DNA of 64,000 bases, taken from the NCBI GenBank assembly GCA_945949085.1, contig CAMFDJ010000002.1, positions 62,001 through 126,000 on the forward strand, in the 5' to 3' direction. Under the pieces are notes generated by a model, which had not been told where the DNA came from, made no database searches, and worked only from the letters and a program-made list of their open reading frames with translations. Position 1 is the stretch's first letter. The number at the start of each line of letters is the position of its first letter. Positions 54,866 to 63,489 of the stretch are shown in pieces. Made by a program: the position numbers and the translations under genes. This DNA comes from an uncultured Lachnospiraceae bacterium. GTDB lineage: Bacteria; Bacillota; Clostridia; Lachnospirales; Lachnospiraceae.

Positions 54866-56110
54866 ATGGCATATCATATATGTGGCAAAGTACCGCTTAC
54901 AGGAGAAATCAGAGTACAGGGTTCCAAAAACGGAGCCCTGCCGCTTTTGGCAGCCGCACTGCTTGTGGAGGGGAGGACGACACTGATCGGATGCCCGGAC
55001 ATTGCAGATGTGTCGGCAATGCTTTCTCTGCTTGCGTGTGTCGGATGTCAGATTACCAGGGAAAAAGAGCGCATCATTGTTGATGCCTGCCAGGTGGAAC
55101 CGGTAAGTTGTCCGGAAGCGCTGACGAGCTGTATGCGTTCCTCCATTATGTTGCTTGGTCCGATGCTCGGAAGATGCAAAAGGGCGGTTTCCGGAAGACC
55201 CGGCGGGTGCGTGATAGGTGCAAGACCGATTGATCTGCATTTGTCGGCACTTGCGCAGATGGGGGTGTGCTTTGAAGGGCAGGAGGAACTGATTGCTGTG
55301 GCAGACGATCTGCATGGAGCCACGATCCATTTTCCGTTTCCAAGTGTGGGTGCAACAGAGAATGTGATCATGGCGGCGGTCCTTGCAAAAGGGACTACCT
55401 GTTTGTACGGGGCGGCCAAAGAACCTGAGATCGTCCAGCTGTGTCTGTTTTTGGTAAAGGCGGGAGCTTCTATAACGGGAATCGGGACCGACCGCCTTGT
55501 GATCAGGGGAGTGGAGCGCTTATATGAGACAGAATTTCAGGTGCCGGGTGATCGGATCGTTGCAGGTACTTATCTGCTCGGCGCTGTTGCGACAAGAGGA
55601 AAGATTGCGCTTACGCACATCGGAAAGCAGGATATGGGAAACGTGCTTTTCACCCTGCAGAAAATGGGGGCTGTCGTCACAGCTGAAGAGGATGTGATTT
55701 GCGTGGATGCATCCAAAGCGGGATGCAGTATCCCTTATATCAGAACGGAAGTGTTCCCAGGCTTCCCTACAGATCTTCAGTCGATGCTGGCAGTTTGCCT
55801 CAGTGTGGCAAGAGGCAACAGTATTCTGGAGGAAACAATCTTTGAAGATCGTTTCAAGATCGTAGAGCCGCTTTGGAGGATGGGAGCCAGAATCAGGATT
55901 GACGGAAGACGTATGCAGATCATAGGAACGGATACCCTCTGCGGGCGGGAGGTAGCGGCGACGGATCTGCGCGGCGGCGCAGCTTTAGTGCTTGCAGGGC
56001 TCGTTGCGAAGGGAGAGACAATTGTAGAGGGTGATAGGTTCATCTGCAGAGGCTATGAGGCGATAGAAAGGGATCTTGGACACCTTGGAGCAATGATTGA
56101 TAAAGCATAA
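54866..56110 (+). CDS. murA: UDP-N-acetylglucosamine 1-carboxyvinyltransferase
   Basis: 414 residues, EPSP-synthase fold. First committed step of peptidoglycan synthesis. GSKNGALPLL with catalytic Lys21, and GGCVIGARP with Cys115, the residue fosfomycin alkylates, so a fosfomycin-sensitive type. TDLRGGAALVLAGL carries the late Arg. The ribosome site (AGGAAG, 14 bases off) is weak; an in-frame stop just upstream fixes the ATG. A murA here in place of murG/murB is a Lachnospiraceae-like arrangement. Confidence 0.93.
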   Translation: MAYHICGKVPLTGEIRVQGSKNGALPLLAAALLVEGRTTLIGCPDIADVSAMLSLLACVGCQITREKERIIVDACQVEPVSCPEALTSCMRSSIMLLGPMLGRCKRAVSGRPGGCVIGARPIDLHLSALAQMGVCFEGQEELIAVADDLHGATIHFPFPSVGATENVIMAAVLAKGTTCLYGAAKEPEIVQLCLFLVKAGASITGIGTDRLVIRGVERLYETEFQVPGDRIVAGTYLLGAVATRGKIALTHIGKQDMGNVLFTLQKMGAVVTAEEDVICVDASKAGCSIPYIRTEVFPGFPTDLQSMLAVCLSVARGNSILEETIFEDRFKIVEPLWRMGARIRIDGRRMQIIGTDTLCGREVAATDLRGGAALVLAGLVAKGETIVEGDRFICRGYEAIERDLGHLGAMIDKA

Positions 56111-56129
56111 TGGGAAGGAAGATACAGGC

Positions 56130-56864
56130 ATGAAGGAGAGCACATTCAGCAGAAAAAAATTCATAGCGGTCTCAATCACTTTTTTTCTGCTGATTGCGTT
56201 TGCAGCGGGGTATTATGTCCTTTCCTCTTACCATGTCAGAACAGTGACTGTGGAGGGAAATGCGCATTATACGGACGAGCAGATTAAGGAGATGATCCTT
56301 CCGGGAGGAATCTGGGATAATTCCATCCTTCTTTCTGTGAAATACAGCAAGAAAAAGATGAGAGATATCCCGTTTGTAGAGGCGATGGATGTTGAAGTGG
56401 TCTCAAAGAATGAGATCTGTATTCGCGTCTATGAAAAAAAACTTGCCGGTTGTGTGCGTTATCTTGGCAGTTATCTGTATTTTGACAGGGAAGGTATTGT
56501 AGTGGAGACATCACAGGAACTTACAGAGGGGGTGCCTGTCATCAAAGGGCTTTCCTTTGATCATATTGTCATGCATGAAAAAATCCCTGTGGAGCAGGAA
56601 ACTATCTTTGGAGAGATTCTGAAGGTGACGCAGCTCCTTGCAAAATATGAACTCGGTGCCGATGAAATTTATTTTAAAGCAAACGGGGAGGTGACACTTC
56701 TGTTCGGACAAGCCCGCATTCTGTTGGGCACAGACGAGAATATCGATGAAAAGGTGGAGCAGCTTGCCTATATTCTCCCGAATCTGGAAGGCAGGGTCGG
56801 AACGCTTCATTTGGAAAACTACAATGAAACGACCACAAAGATCAATTTTGAGCCTGAAAGTTGA
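56130..56864 (+). CDS. divIB: Cell division protein DivIB/FtsQ
   Basis: 244 residues. Cytosolic tail, one membrane helix (FIAVSITFFLLIAFAAGYYVL), POTRA domain (VRTVTVEGNAHYTDEQI), then the beta domain (VYEKKLAGCVRYLGSYLYFDREG). It scaffolds FtsL and DivIC. ATG 56130 follows AAGGA; the in-frame ATG 56097 lies within murA. No ftsA separates it from ftsZ. Confidence 0.92.
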   Translation: MKESTFSRKKFIAVSITFFLLIAFAAGYYVLSSYHVRTVTVEGNAHYTDEQIKEMILPGGIWDNSILLSVKYSKKKMRDIPFVEAMDVEVVSKNEICIRVYEKKLAGCVRYLGSYLYFDREGIVVETSQELTEGVPVIKGLSFDHIVMHEKIPVEQETIFGEILKVTQLLAKYELGADEIYFKANGEVTLLFGQARILLGTDENIDEKVEQLAYILPNLEGRVGTLHLENYNETTTKINFEPES

Positions 56865-56906
56865 AAAGAAAAGCTGAAAAGAATAGAGAAAAAATGAAAA
56901 AATCAG

Positions 56907-56935
56907 TTGATAAATCAGCTGAAAAATTATATGAT
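56907..56935 (+). promoter_or_regulatory. Promoter of ftsZ
   Basis: TTGATA (56907-56912), 17 bp, TATGAT (56930-56935), in the 112-base AT-rich gap after divIB. It would let ftsZ be made apart from the cluster. Confidence 0.75.
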
Positions 56936-56976
56936 AAACTTAATGGAATTTTAGGGAATGTGAAGGAGGAAACATT

Positions 56977-58149
56977 TTGCTGGAGATTAGACCGAATGAT
57001 GCAGAACTTGCTGCACGTATTATTGTAATTGGTGTTGGTGGAGCAGGTAATAATGCAGTTAATAGAATGATAGATGAGCAGATAGTAGGTGTTGAATTTA
57101 TCGGAATCAACACAGATAAGCAGGCATTACAGTTTTGTAAGGCACCTAAGCAGCTTCAGATCGGCGAGAAGCTGACAAAGGGACTCGGCGCAGGCGCAAA
57201 GCCTGAGGTTGGCGAAAAAGCTGCCGAGGAGAGTATGGAAGAGATTACAAGTGCGATCAAGGGTGCTGATATGGTATTTGTGACATGCGGTATGGGCGGC
57301 GGAACAGGAACAGGTGCTGCACCGGTTGTTGCCAAGGTCGCAAAGGACATGGGAATCCTGACAGTCGGTGTTGTGACAAAGCCTTTCCGTTTTGAAGCAA
57401 AGCAGCGTATGAACAATGCGCTTGGCGGATTACAGAAGTTAAAAGAAAATGTGGATACACTGATTGTGATTCCGAATGATAAGCTTCTTGAGATTGTTGA
57501 CAGAAGGACAAGCTTCCCTGAGGCGTTAAAGAAGGCCGATGAAGTGCTGCAGCAGTCAGTACAGGGTATCACGGATCTGATCAACACTCCATCCGATATC
57601 AATCTGGATTTTGCGGATGTACAGACAGTTATGCGTGACAAAGGAATTGCACATGTGGGTATTGGTGTTGGTACAGGTGATGAGAAGGCGATGGAAGCAG
57701 TCAAGACTGCTGTTTCTTCTCCGCTTTTAGAGACCACAATCTCCGGTGCAACCGATATTATTCTGAATATCACAGGTGATATTTCTCTGATTGAGGCTGA
57801 TGAGGCTGCTGTTTATGTGCAGGATCTGGTCGGTGAGGATATCAATGTTATTTTTGGTGCCAAATACGATGAAACCATGCATGATGCTTGTACCATTACA
57901 GTCATTGCGACCGGAATCGATGAAAAGAATCCGGCACTTGGCAAGGCAAGTGCAACAATCGGAAGACCTTCAGCACCGGCTAAGGCGAAACCGGTTTCTT
58001 CCTTTGGCGCAAACAGTTCTATGGTTGGAACGGGGGCAATCCCGGCAAGTGCCATCAATCCGGCGCTAAAGAGTACACCGGTACCGCCGCCAAAGCCACG
58101 CGTGGATTCAGGCTCTTTGCAGATTCCTGATTTCCTGCAGAGAAAATAA
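56977..58149 (+). CDS. ftsZ: Cell division GTPase FtsZ
   Basis: 390 residues. Tubulin-like GTPase that forms the Z ring. [13 protein letters not shown], tubulin signature [14 protein letters not shown]-loops and NLDFADV; a Pro/Ala/Ser-rich linker (330-375) and the C-terminal peptide [10 protein letters not shown] that binds membrane tethers. TTG 56977 is seven bases after AAGGAGG, so the rare start is well supported. No ftsA is adjacent; SepF elsewhere may be the tether. Confidence 0.97.
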   Translation: MLEIRPNDAELAARIIVIGVGGAGNNAVNRMIDEQIVGVEFIGINTDKQALQFCKAPKQLQIGEKLTKGLGAGAKPEVGEKAAEESMEEITSAIKGADMVFVTCGMGGGTGTGAAPVVAKVAKDMGILTVGVVTKPFRFEAKQRMNNALGGLQKLKENVDTLIVIPNDKLLEIVDRRTSFPEALKKADEVLQQSVQGITDLINTPSDINLDFADVQTVMRDKGIAHVGIGVGTGDEKAMEAVKTAVSSPLLETTISGATDIILNITGDISLIEADEAAVYVQDLVGEDINVIFGAKYDETMHDACTITVIATGIDEKNPALGKASATIGRPSAPAKAKPVSSFGANSSMVGTGAIPASAINPALKSTPVPPPKPRVDSGSLQIPDFLQRK

Positions 58150-58154
58150 TATTC

Positions 58155-58220
58155 TGTCGATGAAAAATACAAATTGACGTCGTGATTTTGACAAAAAAAT
58201 CACGACGTTTTTTGTATGCT
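58155..58220 (+). promoter_or_regulatory. Candidate Spo0A-controlled spoIIG promoter, partly inside the ftsZ terminator
   Basis: TTGACA (58188-58193), then TATGCT (58215-58220) with a 21-bp spacer. Two sequences near the Spo0A box (TGTCGAA) occur: TGTCGAT (58155-58161) and, inverted, TTTGACA (58187-58193) on the -35. The Bacillus spoIIG promoter is known for a similar long spacer and such boxes. Confidence 0.4.
58177..58213 (+). terminator. Terminator after ftsZ
   Basis: A perfect 13-bp stem ACGTCGTGATTTT (58177-58189) / AAAATCACGACGT (58196-58208), 6-nt loop, six T. It ends the dcw cluster 27 bases after the ftsZ stop. Confidence 0.92.
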
Positions 58221-58266
58221 TATAAGCAGATACGAAAGCTTTTTTCAGAAATCAGACAGGTGGGTG

Positions 58267-59088
58267 ATGAAAACGAAAGTATATCTGGATCTTGTCTTTT
58301 TGCAAAATTTCTTTTTGGATTACCTGCTCCTTGGCCTGACAGGAAAGCTGATGCAAAGACAGGAAAAGGGCTTACGTCTCCTTGCGGCAACACTGCTGGG
58401 AAGCGGTTTTGCGGTGCTGTACGAACTGTTTGGCAGATATCTGCCTGAAAGCGGCATGGTGACAAATATCCTGGTGCAACTGCTAAACCTGTTCCTGGCA
58501 TATTGTATGCTTGTGATTGCATTCAGGCCGATTCAGGGAATGGAACGTGTGCTCTATGTGCTTGTCTTTTACGGGTTATCCTTTGCTATGGAAGGTTTTT
58601 TGCGTTTGATCGGGGACAGATTTCCGGTTTTGATACATAATCAGTTTCGCATTCTCACCTTTTTTGGTGCTGCATGGTTTGGCAGTCTGTTTCTGAGACA
58701 GTTTGCTGCCATTCTGAAGGAAAGAAGCATTGAGAAGCATTACAACTGTCCGGTGCTCATTGAAGTGGCAGGCAGGATGGCGAAAGGAAGAGGGCTCTAT
58801 GACAGCGGGAACAGTCTCGTTGAGCCCATCAGCGCAAGACCGGTTGTCATTGTAGAGCAAAAGTTTTTGACAGAGTATGGAATCGAGATACCGGAAGAAG
58901 GATATTTTGCGATTCCGTATCATACGGTAGGGTGCGAAAGAGGTATTCTGAAAGGAATTCTGGCGGACGAGATGCGAATCATCAGGCCCGAGGGAGAGAA
59001 AGTTCTGAAAAAAGTAATGCTTGGTGTCTACGAAGGGTGCCTTAGTACCAAAGGACAGTATCAGGTACTTTTGCATCCGAAATTATAA
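58267..59088 (+). CDS. spoIIGA: Sigma-E processing peptidase SpoIIGA
   Basis: 273 residues. Five membrane segments (about 1-135; [20 protein letters not shown]), then a cytosolic aspartic-protease domain with [11 protein letters not shown] and Asp179, matching the known catalytic Asp region. It cuts pro-sigma-E after a forespore signal. ATG 58267 is preferred over ATG 58216, which lies at the -10 of the likely promoter. sigE follows after 19 bases. Confidence 0.94.
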   Translation: MKTKVYLDLVFLQNFFLDYLLLGLTGKLMQRQEKGLRLLAATLLGSGFAVLYELFGRYLPESGMVTNILVQLLNLFLAYCMLVIAFRPIQGMERVLYVLVFYGLSFAMEGFLRLIGDRFPVLIHNQFRILTFFGAAWFGSLFLRQFAAILKERSIEKHYNCPVLIEVAGRMAKGRGLYDSGNSLVEPISARPVVIVEQKFLTEYGIEIPEEGYFAIPYHTVGCERGILKGILADEMRIIRPEGEKVLKKVMLGVYEGCLSTKGQYQVLLHPKL

Positions 59089-59107
59089 TACAGGAAGGAA
59101 GAAGGAA

Positions 59108-59842
59108 ATGATTTTAAAAGTTGTAATGCCGGGGAAGGTACAATTCAGATTTCTGCAGAGAGAAAAAGGTCTTTTTGCCATGAAACAGGGAGAAATCCAC
59201 TATATCGGTGGGGCAGATATCCTGCCGCCTCCCTTGGAGAGTGATAGGGAAAATGAGTGCATTTTGCAGCTTGGGACTGCAAAGGAGGAGGAAGCAAGGG
59301 CTGCTCTCATTGAGCATAATTTAAGGCTTGTGGTTTATATCGCAAAGAAATTTGACAACACGGGTGTCGGTGTGGAAGATCTGATCTCCATTGGGACAAT
59401 TGGACTGATCAAAGCAATCAATACCTATAACAGGGATAAGAATATTAAGCTGGCAACCTATGCATCGCGTTGCATAGAAAATGAGATTCTGATGTACCTG
59501 CGCAGGAATAATAAGCTGCGATATGAAGTGTCGATTGACGAACCGCTCAATGTGGATTGGGATGGCAACGAACTGCTGCTTTCCGATATCCTGGGGACAG
59601 ATGAGGATGTCATCTATAAGGATATGGAAAATGAGGCAGAGCAGAAAATGCTGAAGAAAGCAATTGCAACACTGTCAGAAAGAGAAAAGCTGATCATCAA
59701 TCTGCGATTTGGTCTGGGAGGCCGTGAGGAAGATGTGATGACGCAGAAGGAAGTGGCAGATTATCTCGGTATTTCCCAGTCCTACATCTCAAGACTTGAA
59801 AAAAAGATTATGAAAAGATTAAAAAAAGAAATGGTGTCTTAA
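59108..59842 (+). CDS. sigE: Sporulation sigma factor sigma-E (pro-form)
   Basis: 244 residues. Mother-cell sigma factor. An N-terminal pro-sequence (about 1-30; [20 protein letters not shown]) precedes [13 protein letters not shown]. Region 2 ([51 protein letters not shown]) and region 4.2 ([27 protein letters not shown]) are near identical to known sigma-E. GAAGGA precedes ATG 59108. Confirms a spore-forming lineage. Confidence 0.97.
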   Translation: MILKVVMPGKVQFRFLQREKGLFAMKQGEIHYIGGADILPPPLESDRENECILQLGTAKEEEARAALIEHNLRLVVYIAKKFDNTGVGVEDLISIGTIGLIKAINTYNRDKNIKLATYASRCIENEILMYLRRNNKLRYEVSIDEPLNVDWDGNELLLSDILGTDEDVIYKDMENEAEQKMLKKAIATLSEREKLIINLRFGLGGREEDVMTQKEVADYLGISQSYISRLEKKIMKRLKKEMVS

Positions 59843-59867
59843 CTGATGGCAGCATGTGTGCTATGAT
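59839..59867 (+). promoter_or_regulatory. Putative promoter of the TPR/NTase-like gene
   Basis: TTAACT (59839-59844), 17 bp, TATGAT (59862-59867) with TGC making an extended -10. The -35 overlaps the sigE stop. Confidence 0.5.
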
Positions 59868-59942
59868 ACAGAAGAAGAGAATGCTTGTGGTGGATCCTGA
59901 TAGGCAGCATGAGCAGAAAAGATACAAAAGGATGTGAATACA

Positions 59943-62636
59943 ATGGATATGAATGCAGTATACAAAAGACTGGATGAAATGTTTCAAAGCGGGCAGAGCG
60001 CACAGGCGGAGGATTTTCTGATCGAATGTCTGCAGCAGGCACAGACAGAGGGAGATTTTAACAGTCTGATCATGCTTCTGAATGAAATGATCGGCTATTG
60101 CAGAGAGACCGGTCAGAAGGAAAAATCACTGGCATACAGCAGTCAGGTGATTCAGTTGATGCAGCAGCTTGGCATGACTGACAGCGTGGCATATGGTACG
60201 ACGCTGCTCAATGTGGCAAATGCCTGCAGGGCAGCCGGTAAGCTGGATGAGGCATATCAGTTTTATATGGAGGTATTTCCTATTTATGAGAAGCATCTGC
60301 AGCCGGATGATTTCTATTATGCCGGCCTGTATAACAATATGAGTCTTTTGTTTCAGGAGATGGAGGATTACGAAAAGAGTGTGGAGTGTCTCGAAAAGGC
60401 ACTTCGCATTGTAAGGCACACACCGGGGGCAGAGTTTGAGGTGGCGGTGACGCACACCAATATTTCGTCTTCTTTATGTAAGCTTTCGGAGAAAACCGCA
60501 AGGGAAGAAGAGGCTTTGCGGGCAGGAGGCACACAGCTGTATTATGAAAAAAGCAGAGAGCTTGCGGCGCAGGCACTCGAGGAAGCAAAAGAGGCTGTGG
60601 AAACCTTTCGCGGCATGGAGGTAATGGATGTTCACATGGCGGCAGCATGCACCGCATATGCCGATGCACTTTCGCTTCTTGGCGATTTTGAGGAAGCGCA
60701 GGAATACTACATTCTGGCAATGTCCATGATTGAAAATGCAGTGGGCAGGACGGAGGCCTATCGGCGCGTCGGAGAAAAGCTTGCGTACGTGAAAGCATTG
60801 CAAAGTGGTGAGAATGTGGCGGGTGCAAATGAGGCATGCAATCCGGCACCCGGCTATGCAATCCGGAAGGATGGAGACAGCATACCGGATGAAAACGTCG
60901 TATCGGATGAAAACATCATACCGGATGAAAAGAATACTGCGGTTGACAGAGAAAAAGAGCATATGTCGGGACTTGCACTGGCAAAGGCATATTTTGAGGC
61001 GTATGGTAAGAAGATGTTATTTGACAGGTTCCCGGAGTATCTGACGCAGATTGCAGTGGGACTGTGCGGGGAAGGCTCCGATTGTCTGGGATATGACGAT
61101 GCCTATTCCGCAGATCATGATTTTGGCCCCGGATTTGCAATGTGGGTCGATGATGAGGTCTATGAAAAGATCGGCAGGCAGCTCCAGGAAGCGTACGACA
61201 GCCTGCCGAGGCAGTTCATGGGATACGAGAGAATTGACACACCTCAGGGACAGGGCAGGTGCGGCGTTTGCACATACAGACAGTATCTGCAGCGGATTTT
61301 GGGAATTGACCATGTACCGCAGACGGATCAGGAGTGGCTGTATGTCGATGAGGAAGCGCTCAGAGCTGCTGTGAGCGGAGAGATTTTTACCGATCCCTCC
61401 GGTAATTTTACAGCAATCAGAGAGGCACTTCGTGCCTATTATCCGGAATCTGTCCGGCGTCTTAAGCTTGCGCAGGAAATGACGCTTTTTAGTCAGAACG
61501 GGCAATACAATTATGAGAGAATGTTGCGGCGCGGTGATAAGGCAACGGCAAATCTGTTGCTCGTCAAGGCGGCAGAAAATGCGATGAAGCTGTTATATCT
61601 GCTTGATAAGACCTATGCACCTCATACCAAATGGTTACTGCGTGGGATTGAGGATATGGGGCAGCCCTCTATGATGGAGGATCTGATCACCAGTCTGTTA
61701 TATGAGATTGGCGGTGGAGACGATGCAGTGGCAGCGAAATTACGGCAGATTGAAAAGATAGCTGCTTTTCTGCTGGAAAAAATGAAAGAGCAGGAGTTTC
61801 TGCCGGCAGAGGCAACGGATACTTATCTGGCACATTATGCGCAGCTTGTCGCGTATGGCGGAGGCGATAGCCGGAGGGCAGAATGCGGAAAAGTGGAAAC
61901 CGTGCAGCACATGGTATCTGATGAGGAGAAAACACAGGTAAGGGCGGTTTCTCACGAGACAAAAGAGAAGGACAGGGAAGAAGAGATGAAGGATTGTGAA
62001 AACGCTCTTACAGAAGAGAGAGAATATACAAAAGAAGAAATGGTGGATGCCATTGTCAGGATGGAATGGAAAGCATTTGATCAGGTGAAGAACGAAGGCG
62101 GAAGAGCAGGGTGTCAGGACGATTGGACGACTTTTCAGATTATGCGCAAGAGCCAGTATTTGACCTGGAATGAAGAAATGCTGGGACAATATATCTATGA
62201 TTTTTCTCAAAATATGGAGAAAGGCTGGAATCCGATCACCGAAAAATACGCACGTATGATGGAGAGTACAGCACCGGAGGAATACGAACGTTTGAAGGAT
62301 AACCTGCCGGAGATTTCCGAGCAGAAAAAACGGATCATGGAGCAGATCATTGAGATCCAGGTGGGGTGGATGGAAGACTTTGCAAAGGCATATCCGAAGG
62401 TGGCTTCCGGCGCGCGTGTGATCCACACCAGTGAAGACGGACCTTATGAGACCTCCTATGAGACTTATCTGCGCGGAGAGATAGGCACTTATTCGGATGA
62501 TATGCTGATGTTGTATGGCAGATTCATTGCCGGACTGGCCAGAGACGGAAAAAATCTGGCGCGGATGACAATGGAAAACACCGTTCACATGTACGGCTAT
62601 GACAGTCTGGACAGTGCTGAGGAGAAGATGTGGTAA
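59943..62636 (+). CDS. TPR protein with NTase-like (DUF4037) and DUF4125 domains, function unknown
   Basis: 897 residues, no signal or membrane helix. TPR helices (about 1-280; YAGLYNNMSLLFQEMEDYEKSVECLEKAL). A linker with an 18-bp DNA repeat. Then about 345-450 a polymerase-beta-like nucleotidyltransferase motif, GEGSDCLGYDDAYSADHDF (from about 376), like DUF4037: GS, then D-H-D. A helical part (500-625; LLLVKAAENAMKLLYLLDKTY) recalls HEPN-type partners of such enzymes. A second charged linker and a C-terminal DUF4125 (about 697-897; EWKAFDQVKNEGGRAGCQDDW). I cannot assign a substrate; protein or RNA nucleotidylation is possible. ATG 59943 chosen, GTG 59934 possible. Confidence 0.75.
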   Translation: MDMNAVYKRLDEMFQSGQSAQAEDFLIECLQQAQTEGDFNSLIMLLNEMIGYCRETGQKEKSLAYSSQVIQLMQQLGMTDSVAYGTTLLNVANACRAAGKLDEAYQFYMEVFPIYEKHLQPDDFYYAGLYNNMSLLFQEMEDYEKSVECLEKALRIVRHTPGAEFEVAVTHTNISSSLCKLSEKTAREEEALRAGGTQLYYEKSRELAAQALEEAKEAVETFRGMEVMDVHMAAACTAYADALSLLGDFEEAQEYYILAMSMIENAVGRTEAYRRVGEKLAYVKALQSGENVAGANEACNPAPGYAIRKDGDSIPDENVVSDENIIPDEKNTAVDREKEHMSGLALAKAYFEAYGKKMLFDRFPEYLTQIAVGLCGEGSDCLGYDDAYSADHDFGPGFAMWVDDEVYEKIGRQLQEAYDSLPRQFMGYERIDTPQGQGRCGVCTYRQYLQRILGIDHVPQTDQEWLYVDEEALRAAVSGEIFTDPSGNFTAIREALRAYYPESVRRLKLAQEMTLFSQNGQYNYERMLRRGDKATANLLLVKAAENAMKLLYLLDKTYAPHTKWLLRGIEDMGQPSMMEDLITSLLYEIGGGDDAVAAKLRQIEKIAAFLLEKMKEQEFLPAEATDTYLAHYAQLVAYGGGDSRRAECGKVETVQHMVSDEEKTQVRAVSHETKEKDREEEMKDCENALTEEREYTKEEMVDAIVRMEWKAFDQVKNEGGRAGCQDDWTTFQIMRKSQYLTWNEEMLGQYIYDFSQNMEKGWNPITEKYARMMESTAPEEYERLKDNLPEISEQKKRIMEQIIEIQVGWMEDFAKAYPKVASGARVIHTSEDGPYETSYETYLRGEIGTYSDDMLMLYGRFIAGLARDGKNLARMTMENTVHMYGYDSLDSAEEKMW
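60882..60932 (+). repeat. 18-bp tandem repeat (2.8 copies) in a protein linker
   Basis: ATACCGGATGAAAACGTC (60882-60899), GTATCGGATGAAAACATC (60900-60917), ATACCGGATGAAAAG (60918-60932). It encodes (I/V)(P/S)DEN(V/I)(V/I) units in the linker between TPR and NTase-like parts. In-frame copy changes would alter linker length only. Confidence 0.75.
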
Positions 62637-62639
62637 GCG

Positions 62640-63359
62640 TCATTCATACACATATTCCGCAATTGCCTGCATCCAGATCTGATATCCATCCCCTGTGGGA
62701 TGGACACCGTCGCACGTATCGGTAAAATCATTGTCTTTCGTGACAACTTTGTTGTAAAGATCGATATAGGTAAGAGAGTTTGCCTCGGCAAGCTCTTTTA
62801 TTTTTTCGTTCAGCGCCTGTACTGCCGTATTGTCAATTCCGGTAGATCTGCTGACAGGAAGGACCGATTGCAGATAGATGCGGCATGTGGGAAGCGCATC
62901 CTGCAGGGCGTGTATCATCTGCTCATAATAGCGGATCGTCACTTCAGATGGAATCTGCTGACGGATATCATTGATACCGATCATAATAAAAATCTTGTCC
63001 GGATTTTGACCTATGACAGTGTCGAGTCTATTAGCCGCGCCTTCACACACATCGGAATCGATACCGCGGTTTGCGACGGTCAGATCCCGGAAATATTCCT
63101 GCCATTCAAAGCGGGCTGTGATGGAATCGCCCAAAAAGACGACATCGGTATCCCGGTCAGGAAGCATTTCAAACTGGGTTTTGCGCTGGACATAGGAAGC
63201 GTTGTCGGTATAGTGATAGGTTTCATGCGACATGGTCTGCCGCAGAATCGTAAAATAATTGCCGCGAATCAGCAGAAAGACTGTCATGGCAAGAAGCAGC
63301 GTGCTGACAGGCAAAAGTATTAGGAACAGCATCTTGTATCGATTTGGTTGTTTTTTCAT
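62640..63359 (-). CDS. Membrane-anchored SGNH/GDSL hydrolase
   Basis: 239 residues. One N-terminal membrane helix (MLFLILLPVSTLLLAMTVFLLI), then an extracellular SGNH esterase: GDSIT with Ser, NRGIDSD with Gly, GINDI with Asn, and DGVHPTGDGY with Asp and His, so all four blocks are intact. Substrate probably acetyl groups on wall sugars or glycans (inference). It converges on the TPR/NTase-like gene with only 3 bases between stops and no terminator seen. The ribosome site (GAGG, about 13 bases before ATG 63359) is distant. Confidence 0.9.
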   Translation of the reverse strand: MKKQPNRYKMLFLILLPVSTLLLAMTVFLLIRGNYFTILRQTMSHETYHYTDNASYVQRKTQFEMLPDRDTDVVFLGDSITARFEWQEYFRDLTVANRGIDSDVCEGAANRLDTVIGQNPDKIFIMIGINDIRQQIPSEVTIRYYEQMIHALQDALPTCRIYLQSVLPVSRSTGIDNTAVQALNEKIKELAEANSLTYIDLYNKVVTKDNDFTDTCDGVHPTGDGYQIWMQAIAEYVYE

Positions 63360-63403
63360 AAGTTCTATATGACCTCTTTCATATTTTTTAAAATTATATT
63401 ATT

Positions 63404-63433
63404 ATTATACTATGCAAGCCTGCAAATAGTCAA
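63404..63433 (-). promoter_or_regulatory. Promoter of the SGNH hydrolase gene (minus strand)
   Basis: Minus-strand TTGACT (63428-63433), 18 bp, TATAAT (63404-63409), about 45 bases before the ATG in an AT-rich divergent gap. I found no equally good plus-strand promoter for the gene at 63490. Confidence 0.65.
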
Positions 63434-63489
63434 AAAATGCTATGGTGGTATTTGCAGCAGGTTAGGAAGGATAAGAAGAGGAGAAAAAC

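Noticed and set aside
54817..55083. 88-codon frame beginning at TTG after AAGGAG, before murA
   Set aside because: It overlaps murA out of frame; only its ribosome site is good, and murA residues are conserved in the other frame.
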